A stretch of 64,000 nt of DNA from Agroathelia rolfsii (taxonomy: Eukaryota; Basidiomycota; Agaricomycetes; Amylocorticiales; Amylocorticiaceae), in NCBI GenBank assembly GCA_018343915.1, contig JABRWF010000001.1:3844001-3908000 (forward strand). Reading direction: 5' to 3'. The notes below the pieces were generated by a model. It saw only the letters and a program-made list of their open reading frames with translations. It searched no databases and had not been told where the DNA came from. A program made the translations under genes and the position numbers. Shown here piece after piece: positions 12,554 to 25,100 of the stretch (position 1 is the stretch's first letter; every line of letters begins with the position of its first letter).

Positions 12554-13980
12554 TGTATATATTATCTTTGTATTCAGTGGCGTATTATTCGTATTTGCTA
12601 TAATTGTGTGTTCACTAGCATTCACTTTGGATGCATGAGCATACTGTTATAGTGACTTGTATCATGTACAATTAGTAAGCCAGGCAAGATACCCTGTCAT
12701 TGAAGTTACGCCACTGCTAGACAACCAAAGATAAGAATTATATACAAAAAAAGACAAATCACCAAAGACCTTCTAAAACAAGTGCTAGTGACTGTTAAGA
12801 ATGGGGAAGTCTGATGTGCTAGTCTACAGTGCATTACCATGCCGGCAGACTTCTCGGACACCTTCTAAAGTACTAGTCACCCGAAATAACAATCAAGTCC
12901 ATCACAATATTGATTATCACCATATCCAGAATACAAACGGACATGGACTAATAGACGAGTCCGATAAGGGTGAGGCACAATGTTTCCCCTGTCAATGTCC
13001 CATCTTATCAAGAGCAAGAGTAATATTGTCGTCAATGAAAACTACTTCATTTGGCAATAATAGCCTCAATAGGTCAGAAGTGGCATGTTATACAGACCTA
13101 GAGCATACTATGCCGCTAGACCAGATGCCATTCCAAGGCAGCCACCAACCAATTGCAAGTAGCAGTGCTATGAACACCCCAATTACAGCACCACTTAAAT
13201 CTACTGGTAATGATGGTGAGGCCTATAATCAGAGCGTCAAGACTGCCTCTATTGCTCAACCCGATATTTGTGTTCTTGAGGTGCAAGCCAGCTTGTCGGA
13301 AATGATATGAAAGGCAAGATAATATCCCATTCGTCATTGTACTTCAAGTTGGTCGCGGTACACCAATACATTCTAACTTCAACAATGTTTCTATCACCTT
13401 ATGACTACTAGTCAATTTCACAGACACTATGGCTTATATTTCATGAACATGTAGTGGGGCTTCAAGCTTGCTAGCCACCATCCCATCCAGAGGTTATGTG
13501 TCACCTGGTGTGACCTTTGTGTCCAAGCTTTGACAGCATGTACTATCCGCGGCCGTTGTGGACAATTTTTTTATATTTATATACCAAGGCACAATCTCGG
13601 CATAGACTAATTAATGTAATGTTCCGGCCTTGGCTTGGCTTAGAACCGCCGGTTTCGGTGCAACCCCAAGCCTAAGCCCTATATAGTGGCTTGTAACATG
13701 TGACACGCAAATAGCTCACAGCGAGTCACATTATATGTAGCATTAGTATTTTTATTTATATATAATATAGAGGGCATAGAATGTTGATGTAAATAAACTT
13801 GAGAGACCGGTAGTCTAGTAGGCCTGTAAGCCTGAGCCTACCCAAGCTTGCCCGATTTTGAACCCAACCTGCCAGACATAGCACCTAGGCCTAGGTCCAG
13901 CCGGCTCGGCATAAGCATGCATTTCGGACGAATTCGCTCGGCTGAAATTAGTTTGCCGGAATCGGATCTAACCTATTAGC
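12554..13980. other. gene-poor stretch with one orphan open frame
   Basis: The only sizeable frame is 12801-13310 (+, about 169 codons). It is rich in Ser, Asn, Gln and His, has no recognised motif and shows no splice continuation, so it may be chance or a decayed element. From 13600 to 13980 the sequence has GC-rich imperfect inverted words around CCGCCGG and TAGGCCTAGG, like degenerate repeat DNA. No gene is called. Confidence 0.35.
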
Positions 13981-14041
13981 CGAGTTGATGGAAACATCGC
14001 ACCGGTATTTCTATATACAGCTTTTGAATTGTGCTTGATCC

Positions 14042-14131
14042 GTATACAGAAATACATAGAAATATATAGAAATATACAAAAATATATAGAAATACGTATA
14101 CCGTATATAGGAATATATAGCATATATATTC
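14042..14131. repeat. AT-rich tandem array (AGAAATATAT)
   Basis: Repeated AGAAATACAT, AGAAATATAT and AAAATATAT words of about 10-14 nt fill the interval. This explains the Tyr/Ile/Phe-rich open frames seen across it on both strands, which are not genes. Confidence 0.75.
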
Positions 14132-15329
14132 AACAACATAATATAGGGTTTTGTCCACTTTGGACGAAGATAGAGTACACCCATCCATTCGCACACTGCT
14201 CCTTCTCTATTTCCAGTTGTGCGCACACAGGTCTCTCCCGGACCCCAATTCCTTTCTGTCATAATAGGAGTATAAAGAAATTAATCAAGAGGATGAGAAG
14301 AGTATTAGCGTAATGATACTACTCTCTCATCATGTCATGTGGCAGCTAGTCAAATCCTCAACTACTGCTTAGTACTCATAGTAGTACTTATATACAAACC
14401 ACGGATGAGACAAGTATGAAGATATTCATCCGAATCATCGGTGAAATGACTTAAAGCCTGGATTTTGATTATGATCCATTTCATTTGAACTTTATGACTA
14501 GGATAGTTTCTATTACTACTGGTATTGGTAGTTGTTTCGATTCGTTTGATCACTTATACCAATGTATTACCCTGAAATAGACCAACAGGATTCATTCCTG
14601 TGTGTCAACTGCAGTTTGTTATCTTCGCTCTTTGTATGTTCAGATATAGGACTTTGTTCGATAGTACAATACTGTAGTTCCTGTTATATGAATAATGATC
14701 TATTTATTTATTGTAATAAGTCACTTTAGGCCAAGGCTGGCCCGGGTACCATAGTTATATTATTGCAAATCAACAGAAAGTAACGGTAGTCCACCTGGCA
14801 TTGGGACGTGTCTCAGTGGAGACCACCCAGGGAGTCATAACATCAAGGGCTGTGTGCTCAGGATAATTGAGTAATGAAATAAAATAAAAAGAATGCAGTA
14901 TTCTAATCCTCAGAATACACCACGCATTCAAGTTTTCAAGAGCACGAGCCTGAGTGACATGTATCAGACGACGATACACTGATAGCTAGTCGAAATATTA
15001 ATCTAATAAAAGCGCGACGACTTGAAGAAATGATAAGTCTATGTGGTATGATATAACTTACCAACTCGTGATGACACAGCAACTCGATGGCTTTAGCTTA
15101 GAACACCTGGTGCACCTGGATAAATCGGTCAACGATGTTACACTGGCACTTGGTTTTTTTGTACGCCAACACTGAAAATGTGCCATCTCTATTTCTTGAT
15201 TGCATACTAATAGTAATTATGAAATTGTTCCGAGAGGCCATCACCTGTTAGAAATGTATCGTACACGTCCTTTACCATATTTGTATTTTCATTGAAGCCT
15301 TATCACAGTATAATTGCGTATGTCACATG
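14132..15329. other. intergenic, no gene recognised
   Basis: AT-rich sequence with short open frames on both strands, none with a known motif or plausible splice continuation. Confidence 0.4.
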
Positions 15330-15398
15330 AATGACACAGAGGCGCAAGTAAGAAAAAACTGCGTTTTTTCTTCTTCTTAATTGCGCCTCTGTGTCATT
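15330..15398. repeat. 69-nt hairpin element
   Basis: The ends are an 18-bp perfect inverted repeat, AATGACACAGAGGCGCAA (15330-15347) and its complement (15381-15398). The arms continue imperfectly into AAGAAAAAAC and GTTTTTTCTT around a central CTGCG. No coding capacity. It lies 10 nt from a second, unrelated hairpin element. Confidence 0.8.
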
Positions 15399-15408
15399 AG
15401 TAAAGCGT

Positions 15409-15519
15409 TGCAAGAAAGTCTATGTGGAGCCCCTCTTAATCTGAGGTCAAGGGGTGTTCCGCGCCTCACCCCTTGACCCATGATTCATAAGAGAAAATTT
15501 CCATAAAGACTTTCTTGCA
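15409..15519. repeat. 111-nt fold-back element
   Basis: The terminal inverted repeat TGCAAGAAAGTCT occurs at both ends, with imperfect extension, and the central part pairs again through GTCAAGGGGTG and CACCCCTTGAC (about 15447-15476). The whole 111 nt can fold on itself. It lies just beyond the 3' end of the dsRBD gene and may be in its 3' UTR. Confidence 0.8.
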
Positions 15520-15639
15520 GCATCTTACCGTAGATTATACGTTGGACAGAAACCGGGACTGGAGGCATCGTGTGATGTTGTGTTTGAAAATAGAAGCAAG
15601 ATTGTAAAGTGGCGAGTGATTGAGTCGTGCTAATAACCT

Positions 15640-16821
15640 GTTTAATGGGTTAGGTAAGGCGTTTAGGAGGCGCGAAATCGATCGACGTAGAGAATAATCT
15701 CGAGACGTACCATATCCGGTCCTCCATCCCATAACGATACATGCTTGTTGAACAGCAGCATCCTTCGCCTGTTTCTGATTCTTGCCTTCACCTATCCCGC
15801 GCAGAGTACCGTTGACTACGTAAAAGATCATTGGAAAACTATATTCAGACCCTTTTCTCCGAAAAAAAAATTGACAGAAGACGTATGACTTACCATAGAC
15901 CTTGACTGTCCATCGTGGCTGATGCGAAGGACCCACGGAAGACGGGTCATAATGAACAGTATATCCCTGCTGACTTGCGATTTGATTGAACAATGCCACG
16001 TTCATGATTGAACCAGCGGGCTGAGCTGTCGGCAGTGGTGGCGGCGTTGTCCCGGGAGGTGGTGGTTGAGGTTGAGCCATACCCATGGACGAGGATCCGC
16101 TAGAGATTGGATAGGGAGGGGGCGCACTGGATCCAAGCGGTTGCTGGGCCCATTGCTGTTGATACAAAGGCGTGGTGGTTGGACCTCCCAGACCGCCTCC
16201 CGGTGTTCCAGAGAGGCCGGATGAGACGGAGGATGGAGGAAAGGGTAAGTCTGTGTCCGGTGAGACGAATTTGTGGATCCAATCTTGGATGGGGCCCATG
16301 CCAGATTTGAGGTAGACGCCTCCCATATAGGAATCGAAGAGTAGGCGCATTTCCTGTTATATACACAAGTTAATCGATTGGACATATAGCAATAGCGTGT
16401 TTTATATCTACTTCGGGTGTTCTAACCAGCTCTCCAGAGTTCGGAGGTAAGATCAGTTTCTTACGTAGGCCTGTCTTGTCAGTCCATAACTCGTAATTGG
16501 CGTCCGAAAGTATCTCTTCGCGTTGGGTCTGGGGGCGTTTAATCGATTTTAACACTGTTGATGACAGGATAACGACTCGAAACAATGATTACATACGATT
16601 ATTTGATCAGCATTTAGTATAGGCCTTTTGCTATAGAGTACTAAAGTTGTGGCAAGTTGGAGCAGGCGGTTGCCAAGATCTCCGAGACGTTTGTTATCAC
16701 CATATTCTGGGTGCGTCCTAACACTCAAAGTATGGTGTGTGAAGATAGTCAGCCCAAGGTCTAGATCATCCAGCGGTGGCAGAGGCGGCACCGTGGTTGA
16801 GGTAGATGGGTCTGAAGCCAT
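15640..16821 (-). CDS. RNase III-like / dsRNA-binding protein, degenerate active site
   Basis: The N-terminal third resembles an RNase III fold: HPEYGDNKRLGDLGNRLLQL aligns with the signature NERLEFLGDAVLEL, and FDSYMGGVYLKSG with DAFEALIGALYLDSG. The acidic catalytic positions are altered (E to G, D to N, D to L, E to D), so nuclease activity is doubtful. A Pro/Gly/Gln-rich linker follows, then a dsRBD: FNQIASQQGYTVHY, GPSHQPRWTVKVY, then after an intron VNGTLRGIGEGKNQKQAKDA and AAVQQACIVMGW. The start is ATG 16821 (MASDPSTST); an in-frame ATG at 16875 is possible. The last intron and stop are uncertain, so the low end is approximate. It could be a mitoribosomal mL44 relative or an RNA-silencing or processing accessory; no targeting peptide is obvious. 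Confidence 0.72.
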
Positions 16822-16875
16822 TGAGTGAAGTATGCTGGTGGCAGGCGCGATGTATACAGCGCTATCCTGGGACAC

Positions 16876-17539
16876 GATCCTAATTTATGATATTCTCCGA
16901 GGCCCTGATGGCTCGGAGGGTTTACTGTTGGTGCCGTCCCGGATGAAGGAGTTGGGTATATCACCGAAAGATATGGTTGTTCTAGACCAGTGGAGAGAAA
17001 CGCCCTACAAGTGTAAGCCGCCCAGGCGAAGAAATCAGCCCCGGCGCGCTGATGATGCAGACTTTATAGAGACCTGCTGTGGAAATGGCAGGTACTATAT
17101 ACTGCGGCGAGGCAGTACAGCAGAATAGTAGCGTCGTTGACAAAGAACCTGGTGATATCATGTTTATCCTGATCGTGTCACAAGGCGCTTTTTCCATAAA
17201 AGACACAGGAAGATCGTGGTCACATGTCTGCTTTCTGTGCTTGTCACGCGTCACGCCGTTTTGGCCCTTTGGCCGCTGATGATAACTTGAATGCTATGCT
17301 GAATTGGTCCAGGCAGTGACCATCAGTATTTCTTGTTGTGTTTTGGTTGCATCGTCACAGTTGATTAGATACAATTACATAATTTAGTCACACTCATGTA
17401 TTTGTTACTACCATCACACCTAATGTGACTTCCTGTCTTTGCCACCACCCATCATCAGTGTCTGTGTCTGTGTCTGTGCCTCTTTCCCCATCTACTGCTT
17501 CAATATTTCTTTCCTGCTTGCCGAAGGCCATTATTGGAC
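16876..17539. other. intergenic between divergent genes
   Basis: This holds the promoters of the dsRBD protein (minus) and GCP4 (plus). A plus-strand open frame at 16832-17128 overlaps the 5' end of the minus gene and shows no domain. A TGTGTCTGTGTCTGTG run occurs near 17460. Confidence 0.4.
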
Positions 17540-19949
17540 ATGATTGCAGAGGTGCTTCTCATACTAGCCGGGCATTCATCCTCGCTATTTGAGGGGACCA
17601 AGCTAAGCCCATCTCTGGTGCCACTGGTGCATCCCGGAGAACGTGAATGTCTCGAATCACTCGCCCGGATGGCATCTCGTTACCGCAAAATAAAATATTC
17701 CTGTTTTACCTTGGCCCGTGTTAAATCCAGATACATATGCGCCTTTGCATCCACACTTGATCGCATACTCAAGGACGAATACGAACATCTTGTGGTGGAG
17801 ACTGAGGCCAAGGTGCTCCTGCGCGATGCTAATCTCGTAGCCAGCGGCTCCTTTGTCCCGCTCTCATCTATACGTGCCACGTTCTCTGTCTGGGACGCAC
17901 CACTGACTGCCCTGGAGTCTCTCGTCGAGCACATCGAAGGCAAAGGAGACTGGCAACCCGGACCCCTGATTGATCTTTTGCTTGAGCGTGCCAACACGGG
18001 TGTCCATCAGGTGTCTATACTCATCTCGCGTCTCAGCGCTGCCGTACAACGGGTCTGGCGAGCGCAGATCAGCGCATTTGTCGTGCACGGCTCGCTCTCT
18101 ACGTTAGATCCACTTGCCAATGCCGATTATGTCTTGGTTGAAGGGGCTATGCCATCTTGTGTCTCTCCACCAACCAGGGACTCGATTGTGTATGTGGGCA
18201 GAGCCATCGGAACCGTTAAAGCCGCCAAGTGGCAGAAGCAGCCGCCCCGTGCGCTAGCAACGGAGCATACGGCGCTTGTTGACAGCGTTCTGCCCGAAGA
18301 TCAACATTCATTCGACCGCGTCATCGCCCAGATCCGTACAAATGTCAGCGAATGGCTCTGGCTGAACGTGCTCACTGAATACGATGTCGAGGATGCTGTG
18401 AACACACTGTATGTCCAGTTTTGGATCTGTTACAATGCGCCACCATCATTCTGATTGAATTCCCCCATTTAACTTTTTTGACTTTTAACAGAGCAAATTA
18501 CTTTCTACTCCGCAATGGAGAGTTCAGCCTGGCAATGATCAGAGAGTTTGAGCGATTGAAAGTGTCAAGATTGAGTGCGCGCTCGGCCGTGTCATCCATG
18601 ATCCGTGAGCAGGACCTTGATATCGCCCTGCTGAGGGCTTCCCTCGGCACGAGTGCGCAACACGATCCTTCTCTATCTAATTTGCACTTCCATTTGCCCA
18701 CCGGCTCGATGCGGCCCCTACTCCCCTCCCTCTTGTCCCAGAAGGGAAAAGAGGTCTCCGTCGTTGGGAGTTCTGAAGAAACTCGCTTCGACGACGCATT
18801 GTTGGGCACACCGTTGGTACTCAAATACAATGTCACCTGGCCGCTTGATCTATTCCTACATACTAGCGATTTGAATGTGTACGCTGCACTCTACTCCTAC
18901 TTTTCCGCATTACGCAAAACGCATGTACGCATACATACATGCTGGACTTCTCTATCGAACGCGCAGCGCGCACGGCGGAAATGGACAGGGCTGGGTGAAG
19001 GTGGTACTGCGGAAGATCTCGAGGCGCGAAGGAATCTCTTGAGATGTGGGTGGGGCGTGGCACGCGACATGGAGTGGTTCCTGGATGTATTGCTCAACTA
19101 TATTATGACTGATGTCGTCGACACCGAGTTTCGGCGACTCAACACGCTCCTCACGCAGCCGGTAAAGGAGTTTGTCGCTCGTAGCCGACATAACTCGACG
19201 GCGGCGCAGAATCGTCCCAGCGCTGCTGGTGGTGGTGGCGGCGGCGATGGACCAGATCTCATGTCTCGTACATCTTCGTTGCAGGGAGTGGCGGCAGCGG
19301 CACCGACGCATCTGGACTTTACGACGTTGCGGAATATTCACAACACATATCTCGAGCGGCTCCTGACGGGATCGCTTTTGGCCAACCCACAGCTGACGGC
19401 GATTATCAGAGCCATCTTTGATATCTGTGAGCGCTTTGTCGCACAGGTGGAGCGGTGGGGAGGAGATGTTTTACCGCCCCTTCTATTTGAGGGCAGCGTA
19501 GCTTCCAGTGGGGCAGACCACAATTCAGTGGGTACAGTGGTGAGAGAACGACATGGGGTTGTTGCGGAAATTAGTGAGGTAATGAGATGTGGTTCAATTC
19601 TATATTCCCTGATCAACTTATATTAAAGAACATGCAGACCCTCCGTGGATATTTCTATTCGTTCTACGACCAGCTATCGCAGGCGGCGTTCCAGAATCCG
19701 TTCTCCGGTGATGCTTCAAGATCAATCATGGTTAATGGGACATTGGCCAATGCGTCGAGCATGTACCACAACACAACGACATTTATCAGATCGAAGGGCA
19801 CTAAGGGGCTGGAGGGCGAAGGAGAGGTCCGTCGGCACATGGAGAGACTGCTCCTGCGTCTCGATTTCAACGACGCCTTCTCTCGGCCGATGCATATCAG
19901 TGGCATGCCCAGGAGCGAGAGTATACTTGCCCAAGGGGGGCTGGCATGA
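17540..19949 (+). CDS. TUBGCP4: gamma-tubulin complex component GCP4
   Basis: A subunit of the gamma-tubulin ring complex that nucleates microtubules at spindle pole bodies. Exons 17540-18408, 18492-19578 and 19629-19949 total 2277 nt (758 residues), with phase kept. The N-terminus MIAEVLLILAGHSSSLF parallels animal GCP4, and VPLVHPGERECLESLARMAS follows. The grip1 region includes VWRAQISAFVVHGSL, the joint LTEYDVEDAVNTLANYFLLRNGEF and YNVTWPLDLFLHTSDLNVY; the C-terminal half has WFLDVLLNYIMTDVVDTEF and ends with LLLRLDFNDAFS. ATG 17540 is chosen by that N-terminal match. A glycine-rich, low-complexity insert lies near 19220-19260. GCP4 rather than GCP2/3 is inferred from length and the lack of a long N-terminal extension. 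Confidence 0.87.
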
Positions 19950-20116
19950 TGTTCTCCAACCCAGTGTAGTATCAGTGAATGATGAATAGATGATGTTTTT
20001 ATGTAAAACCGCATGCGGAGATGAGATTGGAGATAAAGATGAAGATATGATATCGATCAGCGGAATGATATGCGCCAATTGTGACTTGGTTTTTCCTTGG
20101 AATTTCTGGCAACAAA

Positions 20117-21547
20117 ATGGCCATGCGCGGAGGATCCCCTGTTCTGCATCGACTCTCTCACCAGCTTCGTCTGTTGTCGACCGCTCCTCCAAGAATGTCG
20201 TCCCGTAAGTTTTGTGGCCCGCACGTCGTCCTCATCGTCCTGCACGGGCGCTGACGTGGCACCGACCACCTCCATCATGCAGAATATACTACTCGCCTGA
20301 TTGGCGCACCCAACACACTCGGTACGTGCTTGATCTTTGTCCATCGCCGCCGCTGATCAGCGCGCCTCTGATCCCCTTACATGTCCGCTGACCGCCCATG
20401 GCCTGTCTACAGAGCACCGCGTGTACATCGAGCACAATGGCAAGGTCGTATCGCCCTTCCATGACATTCCCCTCTTCGCCGACCAGAGCCAGAACATCCT
20501 GAACATGGTTGTCGAGGTGCCGCGCTGGACGAATGCCAAGCTTGAGATTTCCAAGGAGGAGGCGTTCAATCCTATCAAGCAGGATATCAAGAAGGGCCGT
20601 TTGCGCTACGTGCGCAACTGTTTCCCTCACCACGGCTACATCTGGAATTACGGCGCTTTCCCGCAAGTACGTCTCTCTCTCTTTCCAAAGATGTGCGGTC
20701 TTAACAGGACTGCTCTCTGTCCTTTTCATTCTCTTTGGGGGGTTAGGGAAACTAAACTACTCTTTGCAATTTTTATAGACTTGGGAGGATCCTCAGAAGC
20801 AGCACAGCGAGACCAAGGCCAAAGGCGACAACGACCCTCTCGACGTGTGCGAGATCGGTGAGCAGGTCGGCTACGTTGGCCAGGTCAAGCAGGTCAAAGT
20901 ACTCGGCATCATGGCACTCATCGACGAAGGCGAGACCGACTGGAAGGTCATCGTCGTTGACGTGAACGACCCCCTCGCGTCTAGGCTGAACGACATCGAG
21001 GACGTCGAGCGTCACCTGCCTGGTCTTGTCCGTGCTACGAACGAGTGGTTCAGGTAAGGCAAAACGAGATCTGCATACATGTCCGTGATGACTGATCGGC
21101 CTCAAATACAGGATTTACAAGATCCCCGATGGCAAGCCCGAGAACCAGTTCGCTTTCTCCGGCGAGGCCAAGAACAAGAAATACGCCACTAGTATTATCC
21201 ATGAGTGCCACGGGTATTGGAATAGTCTCATCAAAGGCGAGAGCCCCGCAAAGACACCCTCATACGAGATTTCGATGTAAGAGGTTTACGAACAAACACT
21301 AGCTTTATCTGCGTCTCATCATCCCTTCGTTCTTGTCCTCTATAGTAAAAACGTCACTCAGAAGGATACTCCCGGATACGTCACTCCCAACGACCCCGAG
21401 TACGCCAACCTGCCCGGCGATTCTCGCAAGCCGCCTGCACCTATCGATTCCTCGGGTATGTCCCAGCTCCCCTTTTTTCCCTCTCTTTTACTCACAATGT
21501 TCTCCGCAGTCTCCAAGTGGTTCTACATCTCCTCAGCTCAGGTTTGA
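20117..21547 (+). CDS. IPP1: inorganic pyrophosphatase, possible dual start
   Basis: A family I soluble pyrophosphatase hydrolysing PPi to phosphate. Seven exons (20117-20204, 20283-20321, 20413-20666, 20779-21053, 21112-21276, 21346-21455, 21510-21547) total 969 nt, 322 residues. Conserved blocks include [53 protein letters not shown], the metal-binding core [13 protein letters not shown] and [19 protein letters not shown]. The C-terminus [12 protein letters not shown] matches yeast Ipp1. The first ATG adds 26 residues rich in Arg, Leu, Ser and His and lacking acidic residues. The internal ATG at 20195 (MSSQYTT) would give a 296-residue protein close to the cytosolic yeast length. Confidence 0.97.
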
Positions 21548-22176
21548 TCAAGCAAACTTGGGAGGGTACGTATGTAGATTGTGTGAAGTTTGTCATCAAG
21601 GGACTTTTGCTTTATAAAAAGGCCTCAATTCGTTGTACATAGTTATTCTCTCTTCGGAAAGTGCAAATAAATGACCCAAATACTTTAATCCACTGAATGT
21701 GTGGTGATTCAGGGTGTTGCGGGGTTTTTTTTTTTTTTAGCTTATAAATGCGAAGAATGCAATGCACGAGGGCCATCTAAAAGTGCAACCTCTCAGTTAT
21801 CATCCACTATTGCCTGCTTTGTTCATGCAAACATACAAGCAACTTGTTTTCGTTGAAAAGGATACGGTGCCCATCATCGTCAAATTCTTGAAGCTTGAAG
21901 CCTTATGAGTGACTCTGAAACGATTTCAACCGTTTCATTTCTACTTGGTACTTGTGACATGTAAAATCATCATCGGATTTCATCAAGTAAATAATGACTA
22001 GATCATCACCGGCCAAACCACCAAGCTCGGCATAAATTGTTCGAGCATGAGCAAGGTCTAACTATTTTTTTTCTTTCCTAACGGTCATCTCAACACATTG
22101 CTGGCATCTCTCAGCCAACCCTACTACTTCCCCAAAACATACAGCATCAAAAAGCAGCCATGGGGTACAAATCAGG
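21548..22176. other. convergent intergenic region
   Basis: This lies between the stops of pyrophosphatase (+) and POM152 (-). It contains AATAAA at about 21667, a plausible poly(A) signal for the plus gene, and a T tract at about 21726-21738. No gene seen. Confidence 0.5.
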
Positions 22177-25100
22177 CTATAGCTTGGACTTGTCAACCGT
22201 GCCATCCGGTTGCCCAGGTGGGTACCTGCAATACTTGTCCGCTATCGACGTCACGGTCCATGTGCCTGAGGAACAAACACATCATCAGTATCTTGCATGA
22301 AGATGCGTATATGATTCCCTTCTGATTCTTCCTTACCTTCACTACTGGAGAAGATCGAGTACTCATTCGTCGTCACGCCCGAAATCGTATGCGACTCAAG
22401 CACCTTGCCCGGCTTGCCCCCTTTACGTGTGCTTGCCTCCGAGCGTTGGTAGGTGAACGTGAACGGCGGCTCGCCGATGAGGGTGAACAGGATCTCGGCT
22501 TGGTCACCTACAATCCATCAATCAGTGATCCCTTTTCCAAAATACAAAAAGGAGCACTTGGAGAGAAAAACGAGGCCCCGTACCTTCGTGGATGTCTTGG
22601 TACACCCGCTTGCCGTGACCAACTTGAGCCGATGGCAAAGCGTGAACAGCGAAGTGCAGATCGGTCACGGACGCCGTGCATCGCTTGTTCTGGTGTGCGA
22701 TAGACTCGATCGCAAACTCTCCCGGCTGGGACTGTACGAGCGAGAAGGGCGAGGTCTTGGCTTCTTGCTTGACTGGCTTACCATTGATACGGTATCTAGG
22801 GATGAAAATTAGCATGGTCAAAGTCTCAAAATGGGCGGACAGAAAAGGCTTACCCAATCGTCCAAGGCGCCAAACCCTCAAGGACAAAGGAAGACACATC
22901 ACCCACACAGTAATGCTCCCTCCTATCAAACGGCACAATCGCCGCGCTCTCGGCAACCACGATCCAGATTCGCCGTCTTCCCAAATGCACCGGCGCCTGC
23001 TCACACGCACTGGCGTCCTTGACGTCGTTGATGGTGATCGTATGCGGCCCCACGGACGAGAACCGGAAGTTGGGTAGGTTGATCTGCCAGACCTTCGTCG
23101 GCACCGTCACCGTCTCGACCCGCGTCTCGCTCGAGCCCATGCTCTTGATCGTCAGCTGCACCTCGAACGGCGCCGTGCCCTCGAACACGATCGTGCCCTC
23201 GCCGCTGCTGGCGCCATTTTGCGGCGTGAACGAGTCATGGAGACAGTAGAACATACGCTTGTCGTTGACGAACGAGGCCGAGGGCCGCGCGAGGACTTGT
23301 TGCTCAAAGAGCAGACGCTCGTCGCGTGGGATAACTACATCGCGATGTTGCTCGAGCGGGTAGGCGGCGTCACCGATCTGCTTGACTTCGTAATACTTGC
23401 GGCCGACGGCGGAGGTGTGCAACTGGAAGCGTGTGTGCGGCTGGATGCTGTTGAATGTCGGCTGGTCGAGTAAGCGTGTGCCATGCATATCGTCGCCTTC
23501 TGCGATGTTATATGTAATCTGGAACGGTGGTCGGCCTAGTAAAGATGTTATCACACAATTGCGGTAGTTCATTCCAAAGCTTTACTTACCAGTAAGATCG
23601 AGGTCCACATGATCGTTGACACCCTGGCAAACAGGGTTAAGAATATGCGAGCCATTGAAAGCTTCGTAGTGGGACTGAGTATGAGAAGACAGCTTCGCAG
23701 CGGGACGTGGGATCCAGTTGACTTGGTAGGTAGCTGCATCCGCAATAACAGTGCCAGGACACTGTGAGTCCGCGATCTATGTTATCGAGAAAATATTGAG
23801 AATCCTTTTTCTAATAATTTATGTCTGCGCCATACCTCTAGGATTTCATATAAACCGTTCTTGGTAACCTGCAGCTCGGCGTTGGGCGATTTGAGTGTCT
23901 CAGTAAGAACCATATCGGGGTCGTCGGTTCGGCGGTACTTGATTCGCCAAGGCTGATATTACAAAGGAAAATAAGAAAGTCAGGCTATCTGCAAGAGTAG
24001 TGGGAATGCGACTACTTACCCCATCGCCAGTGAGGCGCAATGGCAAGTTCGCCTTGGAGTTCTCGAGGACAAGCGTCTGGCGTTTGTCGGCCGTTCCGTA
24101 GAACTTAGCACTAGGCTAGATGGGTAAAAGGAGTTGAAATTAATTATGAGAAATAGCGATGAAGGAATAAACTCACCAGCACCCTCCTGACATTGATAGC
24201 AAGTCCGGGGACGGTGATGCTTCGTTTGCATCCTTGAGAGTCCTCAACGCTCACTAGCACCAATGAGCTTTTCGTCCAAACCAAATGTAGAACGTCACTT
24301 ACCCAGCTCAATGTCGAAAGTGCCACCTTCTTTGTCAATCGTCTTAGGAATAGGTACGCGGACCTGGGCGGGAGAGGTCGTGATATCCCGTATCTTGATC
24401 GTTTCCGTACTATGAGCGCCGACCACTTGCACTTCGAGCGTCCATGGAGCAGTGCCCTAAGCAAACACAAATTTAAGACCAGGAGGTTTGAGAAAATAGG
24501 GATGAGAGATTTAATCTTACCCTAAGATCAACCTCCACATCAACCACATTTCCACCACAGCTATTCACAGTCCGCTTCGCGCCCGCACCCACACCGTGTG
24601 CATGCCTGAACTCGGCTGTCGCAAGCGGATGCACGACTTGCTGAATCCTGGGCGCATGCTCCAACGGCACCTTCTTATAGTTTGCATCGCTGATGCTGAC
24701 AAATTCGTACACATATTCTCCCTCGCGTTCGGGCTGAAGGAGCAGTTCTCCACGCGCAGAGTTGAATATCTTGGACACCTCGCGTGGGTGCTCGGCGTTG
24801 CGCTGCGTGCGGTAGTGTACCGTGAAAGGAGGTGTGCCGTGAAGGACGAGGGAGGCGGATACACCGGTATCCCCGGAACTAAGAAGAAATTAATCAGTTG
24901 GGCCACTTTGAGAAATATTGGGATATAGCAAGTATCCGCGTACCATTCGTGAATCCTCTTCCAGTCTATCTCGGCAGCTGGCAAAGGCTTCTCGACGACC
25001 TTGCACGTTTGCGGTTCCAGTACGTCTCCTGAGCAGTACTGCATATCGTTCAGCATAACCCTTGGTGAATGTAGAAAATAGCACAATGACAGACCTTGCC

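Noticed and set aside
12801..13310. 169-codon plus-strand frame in the repeat-rich gap
   Set aside because: No recognisable domain, no splice partners, and Asn/Ser/Gln-rich composition in a repeat region; not called as a gene.
14029..14313. Overlapping Tyr/Ile/Phe-rich frames on both strands
   Set aside because: Explained by the AGAAATATAT tandem array.
16832..17128. 98-codon plus-strand open frame
   Set aside because: Overlaps antisense the 5' part of the dsRBD gene, has no motif, and its start region mirrors the opposite coding strand.
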